A stretch of DNA of 64,000 bases from Theodoxus fluviatilis (lineage: Eukaryota > Mollusca > Gastropoda > Cycloneritida > Neritidae). The position numbers and the translations under genes were made by a program. Of this stretch, positions 1-13,282 are shown piece by piece; the first letter of the stretch is position 1, and every line of letters starts with the position of its first letter. Under the pieces are notes generated by a model that was given only the letters and a program-made list of their open reading frames with translations, ran no database searches and was not told the DNA's origin. The stretch spans positions 42,501 to 106,500 of the forward strand of contig JAWQFJ010001301.1 in assembly GCA_034096865.1 (NCBI GenBank). The letters are read 5' to 3'.

Positions 1-3000
1 TCTGCCAGAGATGGATAGTGGACCCGATAGGTTCTTAAAGCTTTGGGACAGTGCCTCACAGTGTCCCCTGTGTGTGAATGGTGTTTTTGTTTACATCGAC
101 ACCGTGGCTCCCACGGGGGTTGGTGTATTTCCTTGATTGATGGCGAAGCTGTTTGGAACGAGATTTTTGTTTCTTCTGAATTTATTCTTTGTGGTTGTTC
201 TTTAATCATGCATCCTGCCTGGTTTCGCATTTAGAAGAGTATGTCTACAGCGTTTCCACATTATGTCTGCCAACCTTCCCCTCGTAGACATCTCACGCCG
301 AGTTCATTGCATCTGTCCATGAGTCAAAGTTTGAAAGGTCTCATAAGCAGATGTTATCGTCATCATTTGCAAGTATGATGTTGAAGATGGTGGTGGAAAA
401 TAGGGAAAGTGAAGATAGTATTACGAAAATAATACCTACATGTCGAGTGTGACATACAGCCGGAGTCGCTATGTCTGCATGAAATAGATATAGCCCTCGT
501 CGCTTGCCCCGCATGGTACTTCGAGGCAAGCAATTCAGAGGTAATTGTTGTTTTCTCACACTCGTCGTGTGTTTATCCACGACCAGTCTCCCCATCCGAC
601 ACGGAATCCCTACCGTATCATTGGTCATGGCGTCTTCTCTGCAGTTGCCATGTGGCCTCATATGAGTCATCGCAAAGCCGGAACCGGGACGGGTGCTCTC
701 CCTTACCGGAAGCTAGGGCGACGAGCAGACGTAGAACTGACACAGCCATGTTGAGCCTGCGTGGCTGTCAACTGAAACGGCAGGGTTGGTTGACTGACTT
801 GCCGACTCCTGCAGTCCAATATCCCTCCTCCGCCCAACATCCCCCCCACCCTCCATCCCACCCCTACCGCCCTTCCTCCCACCCACTCTTACTTGGCTTC
901 CGTTCATTCAACGCACTTCCTGCCTCTTGAGTTGGAGCTGCGGTGCCCACAGCGTTGTGATGTAGAGAAACCATGTCTGGCTGTGTTGCCGTCGTTCATC
1001 CACTCTTCCTCCTTGTCTGACTAATGGAACCTCGTCATGGGTTCTCTAGAAACGTCCTTCTCTACATGTATAAGGCGTAGCATTGTCGGTCTCTTTGTGT
1101 CATCTTGTCTCTGCCATCCTGCCTTAATCAATTAAAAGCATTGTGCCTGAACGCAGAACCTATGTTAGTTTCTTGCTTACTTGTTGCTCTGTTGTTTTCC
1201 AGTGAATTTCAAGGTCATAAGATGAAGTCTGTATACCAATACAGTCAGGTCTGACATTTTCTCTTGAATAGTTTGCAGAACGCGCTACTTCGACTAGTGT
1301 GTTGTGGGTTTTTTTTCTCTTCAAAATAATGGGTCATCAATGGCTCTTTGGGCAAACCAGGAAGCCATATTCGAAGTAAAAATCGTCGTTAGCTAAAACG
1401 TTCTCGCCGAATCGATTTGCCGATTTGGTTCGTCCGCACGATCGTTCAGTGGGCACCTGGAGAAAGCTTTGTTGCATTAGAACACCTGCGGGCGATCCAT
1501 TGTATTTCGAAAGCTATCGGTCATTGGAGACTGGCTTTCAGAATGGGAAATAGCAAAGGTAGAATCCAGGCATAAACGAAACGCTAGTTGCAGCTATTCA
1601 GTTGCAGAGCAGCACATCTGGCTTTTGAGTGCAGGGAGACTCGGCAGTGATCTAGAATCACCTCTCCCGCCTCCTCCTACCCTTCCATGTGTTCCCCGCC
1701 TCACCTGATACCCCAATCTCCCCCTCCCACTCACCCCAGTATCCCCCACCAATCCACCTCCACCCCCACACCCATGAATCCTCCCGCCCCAGTCTCACTC
1801 CCCACCCCCACCCGCACCAACCCTCCTTCTCGGTCTCTTAGGCACTCTCCATCATCCAAACCATACCTCTATCCATAGTTTCCGTTGCAGCTCTGCTTTC
1901 AGACTATGCAGTAGCCCCCGCCCTCTTGCATGGTTCTCTTCCCCTCCCACAGGACTCGCTAAAAGTGCACAGATGAGCCGTCTCTTCATGTGTGCTTGGG
2001 GTGAGGCGAGAAACGGAAGGGATGAATGATGGAGAGGAGAACAAGGTAAGATCCAATGGAGTGTAGTTGAAGGGGATGGATGAGGGATGGGGTTGGGAAT
2101 GAAGATAACTAGTGGGGAGCTGGAAATGGGAGATAGGGGTGTTGGGGTGAAAGGGGTAGCGGGGCGCGAATAAAATGGAGGGCTGTACGCTGTGGTTTAC
2201 CTACATCTAGCCCCTGGGGGGAGGATAAAGTTCCCTGGTGAGACCCAACCCTTCTTTGCGGCCAGATGGTCTGACTGTTGAACAGATGTCTGCAGCTCTA
2301 CCTCTTCTCTGCGGCAGAGGGGCGTTAGGATGTGTGTATAGGCCGATATAAGTACCCCTTTAGACGGAACACGTGCACGATGCAAGCGTACGTCTTTGTT
2401 CGCCGCGTCCATACTGGCGTTTCTCTCTCTGGGCTTGGGTTGGGTGTCAGCCCTCCATTTTCTTGGGGGCTGGAGCTGGGATTTTGGTTTTTGCATACCT
2501 GAGTCATGAGGCTGAAGGGGTTTATCGTCCTCAAGTGCTCCTTCCCAGTTCCCTTGGGAGCCCTGGCTGTAGCGAGTCCTGGCTGGTTCCTACCTTCTTT
2601 CTTGTGAAGCAATGCGCCAGCCAGAGAGCTGCAGAGGTGTCGGCCCCTGCTGCCAGCAAGGGAGCAAGGCAGAAGTTTGGTGGTTTTTCCTTCGCTTTGG
2701 GTTTGTTTGGACAAAGTGCATGCTTTCAACCGACGAGTCTCTCGTGAAGCGAGTCAATATTAACCCTAGGATCGCGCACTACTGATGTGAAGAGCCTGGT
2801 ATTTGAACAGACACCTCCCGAGGGTGAGCTCATCTTTATTTCATGGTCTCGCCTGGACAATTGATAGATTTATTGCCATTTGAATCGAGCGGGGCAAGTC
2901 CATCAGGAATGAGGAACTGTTACAGCGAATGCTCGTCTTTTGAGTTCGGTTTTGTAGCCCTCGCGCCGTCCGAGTGCTTATTTCATTTCCGTGCACTGTG

Positions 3001-6000
3001 CTTCTTTGTGAATCATTCACATGTAGCCAGAAATCGCTCTCTGAGATGAATCTTACGTCTATCATCCTAAGTAGATTGCAATCTGGCCAGCTCGCACTTG
3101 TTTGCGTGGGGCTTCCATGCCTGAACACACTGATTTCCTCAGTTATTGGTGCTGAGGCTTGCAGGTTCTTATCTACCGACGGGGAATCGATAGGATGGGA
3201 CGGGAATAGCCAAATCGATGCCCAGACGAGAAAGAGGACTTCCTGACATGCAGGAGCTTCCGTGTCTTGGATTGCACTTTGCTTCAGGAGAACCCGCACA
3301 AAGGACGTGCGTGTGTTGAGGACACGTGTTGTGCCTCGCTGTCAGACAGACATGAGTGCAGAGGCACTTGGCCCGTACGTCCTGCGCTGTCCGTTGTGAT
3401 TGTATTGATCTGTTGGAGCAGCGCGGGGCATTTGGACTTAATTGCATTGCTGTTGGATTCAAATCATGTGGGTATTGGGAGGAAAAAGTTTAACATTTTA
3501 AAAAATATGATTTTGATTTCCGTTTTTTCTCAAGCACCTCTGCAGTGAAACCAATGCAATCATTTCTACTGTTTTCTATCAGATTTCATATGACTTCCGC
3601 GAGTGCAGTTTGACTGACTAAAGCAAGGATGGGCAGTACAAAAACAAGTTTCCATGAAAACCGTTAACGGCTGTACTTAAGGCACTTTCTTCGCTCCTAG
3701 CTAAAACTTGCACAACCCCAGTCCCGGGCATCGTCCTATCTGTTCATTAACCATACCTACAAGAGAGGGCGTGAGGGATGGGGATGGTTGTAGCGGCGTG
3801 GAAGTAGAGGTCAATGGGAAAACAGCTGACAGTAAGGAAATTGTACCAATGCGGTCGAAGATTTCTGCATCTGCGACTGGAATGACGATGGCAAATGCCA
3901 CAGCTCCCCAGGAATTAGTGATTAAGTTCAAACCATCTTCGCTACCTGTCGTCGCACGCCAGTTAATTCAGCAAGGCCCGTTTTGGAGCAACTCCTTTTC
4001 CAAGCTTTGTCTGCTTTGACGGTGCAAATGTCATGAGGCGACCAGGAAAGTCGGGTTTTGATGAAGTGCGTGCTGGACTGTCGTCCATTCCCAGGATGAC
4101 CTCTGCGCAGCGGCGACGGGTGAAGACGGCGGTGATCATTGAAAAACTTCCTTCTCGTACGCCGCCATCCGAACAAACAGGGCCCTGTGGGGCGTGTGTG
4201 ATTGCTTTCTTTCTGCCGCAGCGCTCGGGGCTTGCTGATGGAGCCCAGGTCCGACTTCTGCAGTGCCCCGTGAGCTGTGAGGGCATGTGCAGCCGTGGGC
4301 TACTCTACTGCAAGTGTTCTCCCTCCTGGCTGGACCGGCTATAAATGACCAGGAGCATGTCGCGGTTTTGTCACCTTCTTGACGTGTCTCGCAGGTTACT
4401 AAGTGCGTGTTACAGGCGGTCCATGCAGTTAACCTATGCTAATGTTGCTTCTGATTTCTTAGCTTAAAAGCATTTAAGTTCTCGTTTAGTATATTTCACT
4501 CTATCAACGACAGTATCAGGTGATTAGGTCATCTCGAATCTGTGCTTGGTTCCAGTTGAGTTGTCTACATTCATTCTTTCTGAGAACTATCTGAGGCATT
4601 TCGAGCGCAGTGACCATTCGAGTGATGCTGCGAGACATATACATGTGCAAATGTGAGGAAATAGATTAGGAGACTCTACATATGTCTACTCTTCTTGTCT
4701 CAGAATCCTTTTTCAGCCGTTGGGCCTGCGGCAGGATCTTCAGTCTGCCTGAAGGCTTTGTAAACTGTGCTGGAGAAACTAACATACATGGAGCATTGTT
4801 TCCTTGCAAAGCCATTTCCAGGCAGACCTGAAAACAGCATCCATATCTTTGTTTCCTCTGTGAGGGTGATAAGCACCACTGTCCTCGCAGCCTTCCCGAC
4901 CCGGCTTCAGTGAATTACTCCGTCTTTGTGGAAACAGCGTGGATGTCTTATCATTCCTGTCGCCACGCAATATTGATCGTGTCCTGCTAAGGGCTGACTT
5001 CATTCTCTCAAGTCCACTGGCATCCTTTCTGTGTGTTGTATGGCAGCGGAATGGTGAGCATGATGCCGCTCTAGGGGCAATGGGAAACTCGCGTTGATTG
5101 AAAAGTTGCAGAGTGACGTGATACCCTTCCACAAAGACCTCATTCTTGTTTCATCAGTCGTAGATAGCAATGTCATTTTTCTCACGAGAACACGCCAGTA
5201 GTGTGCATGTCATGTTTACCTTGCGCTCAGTTGTGGCTTTCAAATAATATCATCAACTCATACTACTGGGATTCGTGAGTAAATATCATCGCCCCGAAAA
5301 TAATCGAATTATGTCTGACATTTTGTTTTTTGCTTTGCGGCACTGTAATTTAGAAACTATGTTGGATTCATGCATTATTCATAAGTGTTCTTGGCAGGAA
5401 ATGGCTTCGTAACCACTTGGGCTTTTGGGGTGATGGTGGTGGTTCTTGCTACTGGAGTGAATGCCGTATTAAAGGGTTAATGCTTTCTGGGACAGATTTG
5501 GCATTGTAGAACTCTATAGTATAGGCGTGTTATGTGCTATGCATGGAGTGTGCGATCCAGCGCCGCTCTGGGGCCGGTTCAATGAGAAACTACTCAACCC
5601 GACTATTGCGGTGAACTTTGCTGTGAACGTTGTTGAATTCCAAGCTGGGCAAAGCAATGCATACAGAGTTGCACTGCAAACCTAGTCAAGAGGCAAAGTG
5701 TTGGACAAAGCCTGAATGTGTCTCGCGCCTGGATAGAGAGTTCAGGGTCAGCAAGAATGGGGATCTTGTTCTGTCTCCTGGTCTCTTTGTCCCCTCTGGT
5801 CACTGCCCCAGCAAGGGTCTGGGCATTGTGCCGTTTCCAGGGCAACTTGGTGATGGGTGTAAATATGTCGAACAGAGCCACAGGAAAAGGCGTGAGATTG
5901 CTAGCAGACATCCAGCGGTTATATTATGCATGACACTTTGGAGAAAGAGGGTAACTGAACATATTCATTGTGAGCCAAGATGTTCTGCGAGTACTGACGT

Positions 6001-6160
6001 GACCTCCTTGTCAGATTTTACTAGTTCTAGGACAAACATGTCAGAAAAAGAACTCCCATGATTGGCATTTCTGCAGAGCGAAAAGAGTTTCTCTGACTTC
6101 GATTTTCCCTGGATATTTATGTAGTAAACATGATGGAAGGTATAGGAAGCTCCGATTTTT
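1..6160. other. No gene recognised
   Basis: Open frames are short, unlike known proteins and without exon-like borders. It may be intergenic or intronic to an upstream part of the Rap-GEF gene. A C-rich, A/C-biased patch lies at 1660-1880. Confidence 0.6.
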
Positions 6161-7028
6161 GACTCACATGCGAAGCAAAAGTGAGTCTATGTACTCACCC
6201 GTTTCGTCCGTCCGGGCGTCCGGGCGTCCGGGCGTCCGGTCCAGACGTCCGGGCGTCCGAAAACTTTAACGTTGGATTTTTCTTGGAGACTATTAAGTCT
6301 ATCAATACCAAATGTGGCATGATGTTGTATGATGACAAGGCCTAAAAAAACATACATAGTGACTTGTCCTTGCTTCAAGGTCAAGGTCGCAGGGGCCATA
6401 AATGTTGTCTAAAAACAGTCATTTTTCACATTTTCTCAATTTTCTCTTAAGTTTTTGAGATTGGATACCTGACCTACATATGGTATATAGGGCAAAGTAA
6501 TCTCTATCTTTTGATACCAGTTTGGTTGACCTTGCTTCAAGGTCAAGGTCACAGGAGCTCTTCAAAGTTGGATTGTATACATATTTTGAAGTGACCTTGA
6601 CCCTGAACTATGGAAGATAACTGTTTCAAACTTAATAATTATGTGGGGCACATGTTATACTTTCATCATGAGACACATTTGGTCACATATCATCAAGGTC
6701 AAGGTCACTTTGACCCTTATGAAATGTGACCAAAATGGGGTAGTGAACCACTAAAAGTGACCATATCTCATGGTAGAAAGTGCTAATAAGCACCATTGTG
6801 CTTCCTATGTCTTGAATTAACAGCTTTGTGTTGCATGATCTTGGATGACCTTGAACTTGGGTCAAGGTCACATGTATTTTGGTAGGAAAAAAGTGTAAAG
6901 CATTTCTTAGTGTATGATGTCATTGATAGGTTTACTTGTTTGACCTTGACCTTGAAGGTCACCTGAAGGTCAGGTCATATAAAGGTCAAGGTCAAGCATG
7001 TGAGTCGTATGGGCTTTGCCCTTCTTGT
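6161..7028 (+). mobile_element. TCAAGGTCA-rich interspersed element, copy A
   Basis: One of three copies in the window. It begins GACTCACATGCGAAGC with a nearby GTGAGTC (a 5' hairpin), followed by short CGTCCGGG tandem units. It ends CATGTGAGTC then GGGCTTTGCCCTTCTTGT, with a 3' hairpin GGGC-TTT-GCCC. The first ten bases and CATGTGAGTC near the end are exact inverted repeats. The body is dense in TCAAGGTCA/TGACCTTGA. No coding capacity is seen, so it is a non-autonomous element. Confidence 0.85.
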
Positions 7029-9294
7029 TTGTTTTGTTTTCTAGCACGTCATAGACGTTGAACCAGCATTCACACAGTCACATAGAGGGGAAGATGCATC
7101 AGAGATGTTCACTTTGTGCATTCATACTCATTCACGCACACACAGGGTTACAAACACATAGTAATGTCACAGGGTAGCCGCCGAAGTCAAAATAGACAGA
7201 AATAATCAAGATTTCTCGCGTCCCAGGGATTGAAACATGGCACTGGCGCCTAGAAAACTAATAAAATGCCAAAGCTTACTCGCCTTAATCCGCCTGTCGA
7301 AAGACAGGTTTCAGTAGGCATGTAGAGGTTGAGGAGCTGACAGTGAATATTGTGTTGTTATGACCCATGGGATTAATCATTTTCCAGTTTGGTTTATAGC
7401 TCTCCGTTCGATCACCATTCCCACGCAGTCTAAAAGAGGAATGAATACTCGAGATTTCGGACCTAAAGTTGTGGATTCACGCAGCACATTATCTGGAAGT
7501 TCGCAGAGCCGTTTGTGAATGCTTTAGTGCAGAACGTCCGTTATTAGTTTGTGCTGTCAGTTTAATGTTACTCGTCTATTATTGTCTTTTGAGTTCTCTG
7601 ACCTACATTAGCGAGCCCAGACTAGAATTGGTTCGCTGCCTGCATGACACATCTCAATGAAGTCTCGAGTCAGTCAATCTGACATGCGTCAGCCCCGAGC
7701 CTCAGCCTTAGCCTTATCCATGACATTTTTATGTCTCCATTTAGCTGCGTAGTCATGGAAACCAAATTATGGCTATGGGATTTCAATCACACGTACGCAT
7801 TGTATGATGCTGGACTTGCCACCTTAAAATGAGACGCTGCATGGAGTCGTTGTTCAACTTTAAGCCTGTCGGGGGAAAAAGCGTTCTGCTCTTCTCTTCT
7901 TAATGCTCCTTTGTGAGACGCTTTTACGTGGAGTTGTCAAAGTATTGTGTTACTTCACTCGGTTGAACTTTCTCTACAGAATAAGGGCAGCGTCTGTTTT
8001 GTCGCGCAGCTCTCCCGTGATCGCCGTGTACAGTGTGGACACAATTCACCCCTTGTCGTTTCATTTGAACTGCTGAGTAGACCCGCTGAGGAAAGAATTG
8101 TGCACTGCTTGCGTCTACTGTCCCTCACATCAGCGTTTCTTGCAAAGAAAGCCGGTCTCATGGGGGGAAAGAAAGAAAAAAATCAGATTTTTTGTCGGAC
8201 AATGTCTCGCTTTTCAAATGACCACTGGACGGAGAACAGGCCAAGGACACGGGAATGTGTGGTCAGTTCGATGTGAGAGAAGGGGAGGGGGGGGCGGCGG
8301 CTAGTAGGGGGTTTAATGGGTCGAGTTTTTTCTAGCAAGGAGGGGGACAATGTTGCAGGAAGTTGAACCGAGGTTAATTCTCTATTGTCCTCACTCTCAG
8401 AATGTCCCTCTCAATCCAGGAAAATGATGGGGCGTGCAGAGTCTGTGGAGAGAGAACAGAAGCCCAGTGTTGGTGGGTGATCGTAGGGGTGGGGTGGGAG
8501 TAGGATGGGGGGGGGGGGGGGGGGGGGGGTGCAGGGCTACGGAGTGGGGCAGAAAATCAAGCAGCCAAGGAGAGAAAGAGGAGTTCTGTGTGGCGAGACC
8601 TGGAAGTGTAGAAAGAGCATACAGAGGAGGGAAGAACCGCTGCAGCACGTTAGTGTTACATTGACGGAACGAGCTCTCCTCACTGCTGTAAGGGAGAGAG
8701 GACGTGAGAGTGGAAGGGAAAATGGGGGGTTGGAGGAAGATGGTGAAAGGCGATGATGTCAGACTGGCATGCCTGAGAGAATCGGGTCTGGGGCATGGAG
8801 GAGTCATGAGGAGGTGCTTGGTTTACGGATTGTTGGTAGTAATGAAGTATGGTGAAGATGAGTAGACGAAGTTTCTCGTTATGTTGTTGCCTTAGTTTCC
8901 TTTGTGTACTGTTGTGTATCTTCTTCTTGGTTATGGATCAGTGAGTGCAGTGTAAAATATTTCAAATTCAGGACTACATGGACACGACCGTTGCTTTTGA
9001 AAAATCACTTGCAAACAGATCCCGACGTGCTCAACGAACCTTGACATCTGGGCGTTGTAGAACAGAGGTCTTAATTGCGTTATGACGCATCAGTAATTCG
9101 CAGTTGATGATGAGGGGGCTGCATAGGGAGGGGGGGGAGGGGGGGGGGGGGGAATGGGAGGAGGCTGGATGAGGTCACGCCTTTGTCCCCATGGGGTCTG
9201 CAGCCCTGCTGTGCCACTGACTACATGCCTCTCCTCACTCTGGAACCTGCTGCCAATCAAATCACGCTCAATTAAGCCTTTTCTTCTTCTTCTT

Positions 9295-9326
<32 letters not shown>

Positions 9327-10040
9327 CCGCCTTGTATTCGTCAGGATCGAGGTTAGTCACATAATGATGCCAGTGATTGGTGGCTTGCTTTGAATGTTCT
9401 AGCTCGTTATTATCTCTGCCTGCACGCGTGGCTTGATTGGAAGATGCGTCACAATGCGAAAGGTAATTCAGATTGCTGTGGAGGTCAGTCCTAAAAGGAA
9501 AATATTTTCCGCCGAGTGTGTGCCTGCTCTCGATATGGTTTGTAGAAAGCATTTTTGTCTAGAAGTGAACGGCCTAACACAGGGTAGATTCTAATACTTC
9601 ATTTTGGCATATTCTCGCACGTTCATTTTTTCCCCCACACATACTTCAACTCGGATCCGTGGGAAAATTGAAATGCCTTTCTTCTTCTTTTTTTCTTTTT
9701 TCACTTTTTGATATGTCTTTTCTCAGCATCACGAAGTAAGCAAGTCGCGCACATTGAACGGGTTATCTGCAAGAACAGCCGGGGTGGGGGGGGTGGTGTT
9801 TCCTTCAAGCCTGTCTATCGCTACAAAATCGGCGGACCCGCTCCTCGCCCCGGGAACACCTCATAGCTGCCATCTGGGAACAGGAGAGACTAGGGGGGGG
9901 GGGGGGGGGAGAGTGGAAAAAGGGAAGGAGAAGAAGGGATGTCAGGAGCGGCACTACCATGTATCTCTTGGACTCGCAGACCTCAGAGCAGCCCAGCTGC
10001 TGGCGTTGCTGAGGAATTTTGGTGGCCGTGTATCCCCTGC
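7029..10040. other. No gene recognised
   Basis: Unique and G-rich sequence with poly-G tracts; no exon or RNA gene could be supported. Confidence 0.6.
8505..9910. repeat. Cluster of poly-G tracts
   Basis: Runs of roughly 15 to 22 G at about 8508-8529, 9130-9152, 9305-9325 and 9893-9909, one preceded by poly-T. Similar poly-G or poly-C tracts recur at 11873-11896, 20130-20147, 20720-20736, 26610-26634 and 27104-27122. Exact lengths are likely unreliable in the assembly. Confidence 0.8.
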
Positions 10041-10252
10041 ATGACTCAGCCAGTCAGCCAGCCAGCACACTGCGTCCCCCTCTCTCTCCCGCCATTGCTC
10101 ACGGTGGAGCCCTAGCGGAGAGGGAAGGGAGAGCACTCCGGAGTGCATTCCCCATTGAGGGACAGACTGGGACTGGAGAGGTGGGAGAGCTATGCCGAGC
10201 TGCCTGGCGCATGTTCTCTGACTGCTAACCGCGGCTCTCTGGATCTGCTTAC

Positions 10253-10281
10253 ATGATTCCCAACTCCTGTTTGCGCGTCTG
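10253..10281 (+). CDS. Possible alternative first coding exon (phase 2 end)
   Basis: An ATG with an in-frame TAA upstream (10226-10228) opens a nine-codon reading frame, MIPNSCLRV plus two bases, ending at a good donor (CTG then GTGAGT). The phase-2 end fits the Rap-GEF exon at 35886. About 200 bases of GC-rich, stop-containing sequence precede it, as in a 5' leader. The ATG context is weak (T at -3). Inference only; it could belong to another transcript or be chance. Confidence 0.2.
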
Positions 10282-10748
10282 GTGAGTATTTTCTCCTTGT
10301 GGTGCTAGTCTTGGGGTTTGTGCTGGTGCCGATATGCCAGTGTTGCTGACTTGCAGGTTTAGAGGGATGAGGGTCGCGACTTGAGGGACTTGGTGCATGC
10401 ATTGTTTTGGAGACGCCGCAAGCACCTGAATTTTGGTTCTCAATGAGGGACCTTCGCAGACCGAGTCCTCTCGTCAGCCTAGTGATGCCAGCGCATTTGC
10501 AGAAGCTTGTGGCACTCTGAAGCTCTGCAGTTGGTGTGTTTTGGTAATGCTACTTACCGGCTCAGGCATGCAGCGTTGTTCCCGATGATGTAATGCTATG
10601 CTGTCAACATTCCATTATTCCCGCTTGAGAATGTGCATATTCAGCACATTACGTGTTTTTTATGCTAGAGATGCGGGAAACCGCTGCTTTATCATACTTG
10701 TGACCGAGCTCATGTGAACTACAGACAGATGTTAGCATTTTGTAGAAC

Positions 10749-10750
<2 letters not shown>

Positions 10751-10830
<80 letters not shown>
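10751..10830. repeat. (GA)n microsatellite
   Basis: About 40 uninterrupted GA units followed by GTGGGTGGGGTGGGG. Confidence 0.95.
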
Positions 10831-10833
<3 letters not shown>

Positions 10834-11500
10834 TGGGTGGGGTGGGGTGTTTTAGTACTTGGAAAACGTGGATTTGTGTGTTAGAACACTGCTCAACACA
10901 ACTCTGGGAGATTGCAATGAGCAGTTAGCTTTGGGTGGGAGTAGGGAGGGACGAAGTACTGGGTACGTACGTCTCTGCCGAGCCTGTTTAATGAACTTTG
11001 ACATAACCTCCTAAAAGGAACCTTGCGTGTCTGCTCGCTCTGTAACCTCACTCCTCCCCTCTCCAACCCTCGCAGCAGTCATCTCTCCAGGATTCACTTG
11101 CCCCCCACCTCACCGCCCTTCCAACTTTTTCGAGAAGATGAAGGGTGGGGGGTGGGGGTGGGGTGGGGATGCTGGTCAGATTAACTCAACTCTCTATTGG
11201 AAGGCTCTGTTGTAGAGGGGGAGAGGGGGTCCCCGGTCCCCAGTCCTATTCCCAGAACGCTGAAAAGCTGGCAGGCCTATGAAGCACGGCATGGAGGCAG
11301 GGATCAATATTTCAGTAGAACTCCACTGGAGGCTGTGGGAGGCACCACACCCAGCACTGGAAGCAGATGCCTTCACACTCGGCCTTGTAGGGCCTGACTG
11401 CCTCTGAATCCCTGCCGTACTGATCTTTGATGAAGAGCCTTGTCTGTCTCTAGTGGGTTTGGCTTGCCTCTGTGTTCTGAGTGAGTGAGTAACTTGTTCG

Positions 11501-11612
11501 TGTGTGTGTGTGTGTGTGTGTTTGTGAGTGTGTGTGTGTGTGTGTGTGTACGTGTGTGTGTGTGTTTGTGAGTGTGTGTGTGTGTGTGTGTACGTGTGTG
11601 TGTGACTGTGTG
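11501..11612. repeat. (GT)n microsatellite, interrupted
   Basis: Repeated blocks of (GT)n separated by TTTGTGA and TACGTG. The block pattern is duplicated. Confidence 0.9.
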
Positions 11613-13064
11613 CACAGAAAGACACACTCTACACATACAAATCGACACAGTGAACAGCAAAAAAGAGCGTGGGGGTTAGACAGATGCATTACATGTATTC
11701 TATCCATACCTTTTATTGTTGTATTGCATGAATGATGCTTCTGTTGTGCAGTTGTCTGGAGACGTATAACGTTATCACTCCCAGGCAGTCCTCCACATGG
11801 AGGACCCCAATGCATGGGCAGGGAGTGGATGCCTGTGTTTGCAGGGCTGTCTGGGCTGTCTGTCCCCTTGCGCCCCCCCCCCCCCCCCCCCCCCCCGTGC
11901 TGATAGTGCTGATGAGTCTCTCCACATGCAGAAGGCGTCTGCAAACACAGCATTAGCACCAGAGCAAAGGCCCGCACAGATGCCCAGCATTGTCCCCCCT
12001 CCCTGGCGTGCAATTAGTGATGGAATGTAACGTATAATGATGGAACGCAATCAATGGTGGGACGTTGCTGAAACTCTGGGGGTTATGTGAGTGATGAGCG
12101 AATGCGGAAGGAGGTGGAATCCATCAGAACAGCCTAACGAAAGTTCTGTATTCCATTGGGAGTCGTTATCGCCTTACCTGCTAGGGCAGCTCTGTTTCAA
12201 ACGTGTCTGCGGCGCCGCTCTCTCAACTAGTAAGTGTGGACTGAAGGCATCCACATGTCGTAAGAAGAGAAGAGAGATAGAGGTGCAGACAGACAGGTAT
12301 GCAGACAGTCAAATTCACAGAATCTTAAACGAGATGCCTACTAATAGACGATACTGGGATTAGCGCTTATGTTTTAATTTTCCATTATTTAGTCTTCTTG
12401 AATTTAAGTCTCTGTACTCCCTGACAGAAACCTGTGCTCGCTGTGTCCAACAGTGGCTCGCTACCTGAACTCTGATCTGTCTTGACTTTAGAGTCTTGAA
12501 AGACAGCTGAGGTCGAGGGTGCAAAGCGCTCTTCCTGTCTGACAACGTCTCTTCACGAGCTTTTCCTTTATCTGACAGCTGCCGTGACTATCTAGTCAGC
12601 CTGCTATTGCCTCGTTGTCTGGAGCCTGCCTGGTTTGCGGTGTCTGTGGCACCTGACGAGGTGGTCAGCCCAGGCGGTGTAAGTGAGAGAGCCTGTAGAT
12701 AGTTCCTGGAACGCTACCCGCAGCTGAAGACCTATCAGCCTTGGCAGACGGGGGTCCTGCGGTTGTTTGCTTGGAAGCTATTCTCCCTCCAGACTGCCTG
12801 ACCGCTACTAGACCTACCGCAGAATCATGTTGGAAGCCATCTTTTGACCCTTCTTGGAGGGGGGAAATGCAAGGACCCCCAGTTTGGGCGTCTCACCTTC
12901 TCCTCCCCCCTCCCAAACAACACAGGGCATATACTGACCCAGGAAAGTTGTGGAAGGGAGGGTGTGAGACCTCCCAGAGTGCCCCAGTCTGGCTTGCGAT
13001 CTGGCGCCTCCTCTGCCTGGGGTGTTTGCCTGCTGAGGTGAGGTAGATGCTGTCTGACAGGCCA

Positions 13065-13282
13065 TGCTGGTAGTTCAGTCTCTCTTAACCCTGAGATGGG
13101 TTGTTGAGGCACCACTGATGACTTTTAGACAATCTTCCTCCATTAATCTCTATCCTCTGTGGCTCGCTGTGAGTCAGCAAAGGTCAAGCCTGTCCACTCT
13201 TTGATGTTGTCTTTCCACCTCTTTCTCAGCCTGCCTCTCCTTCTCTCACCTGGTACGGTACCTTGCAGGATGGTCTTCGCCA
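13065..13282 (-). pseudogene. Non-LTR retrotransposon relic (C-terminal ORF2 fragment)
   Basis: The minus strand reads LAKTILQGTVPGERRRGRLR, then KRWKDNIKEWTGLTFADS, the conserved basic tail found at the C-terminus of many LINE reverse-transcriptase proteins. An in-frame TAA follows RATEDRD, after which WRKIV and VPQQPISGLRE continue in the family pattern. It is a dead fragment; the rest of 12.6-13.64 kb may belong to the same repeat but shows no other recognisable domain. Confidence 0.7.

Noticed and set aside
11450..12013. 187-codon minus-strand frame
   Set aside because: Mostly Thr/His from (GT)n and Gly from poly-C; no similarity to a protein family.
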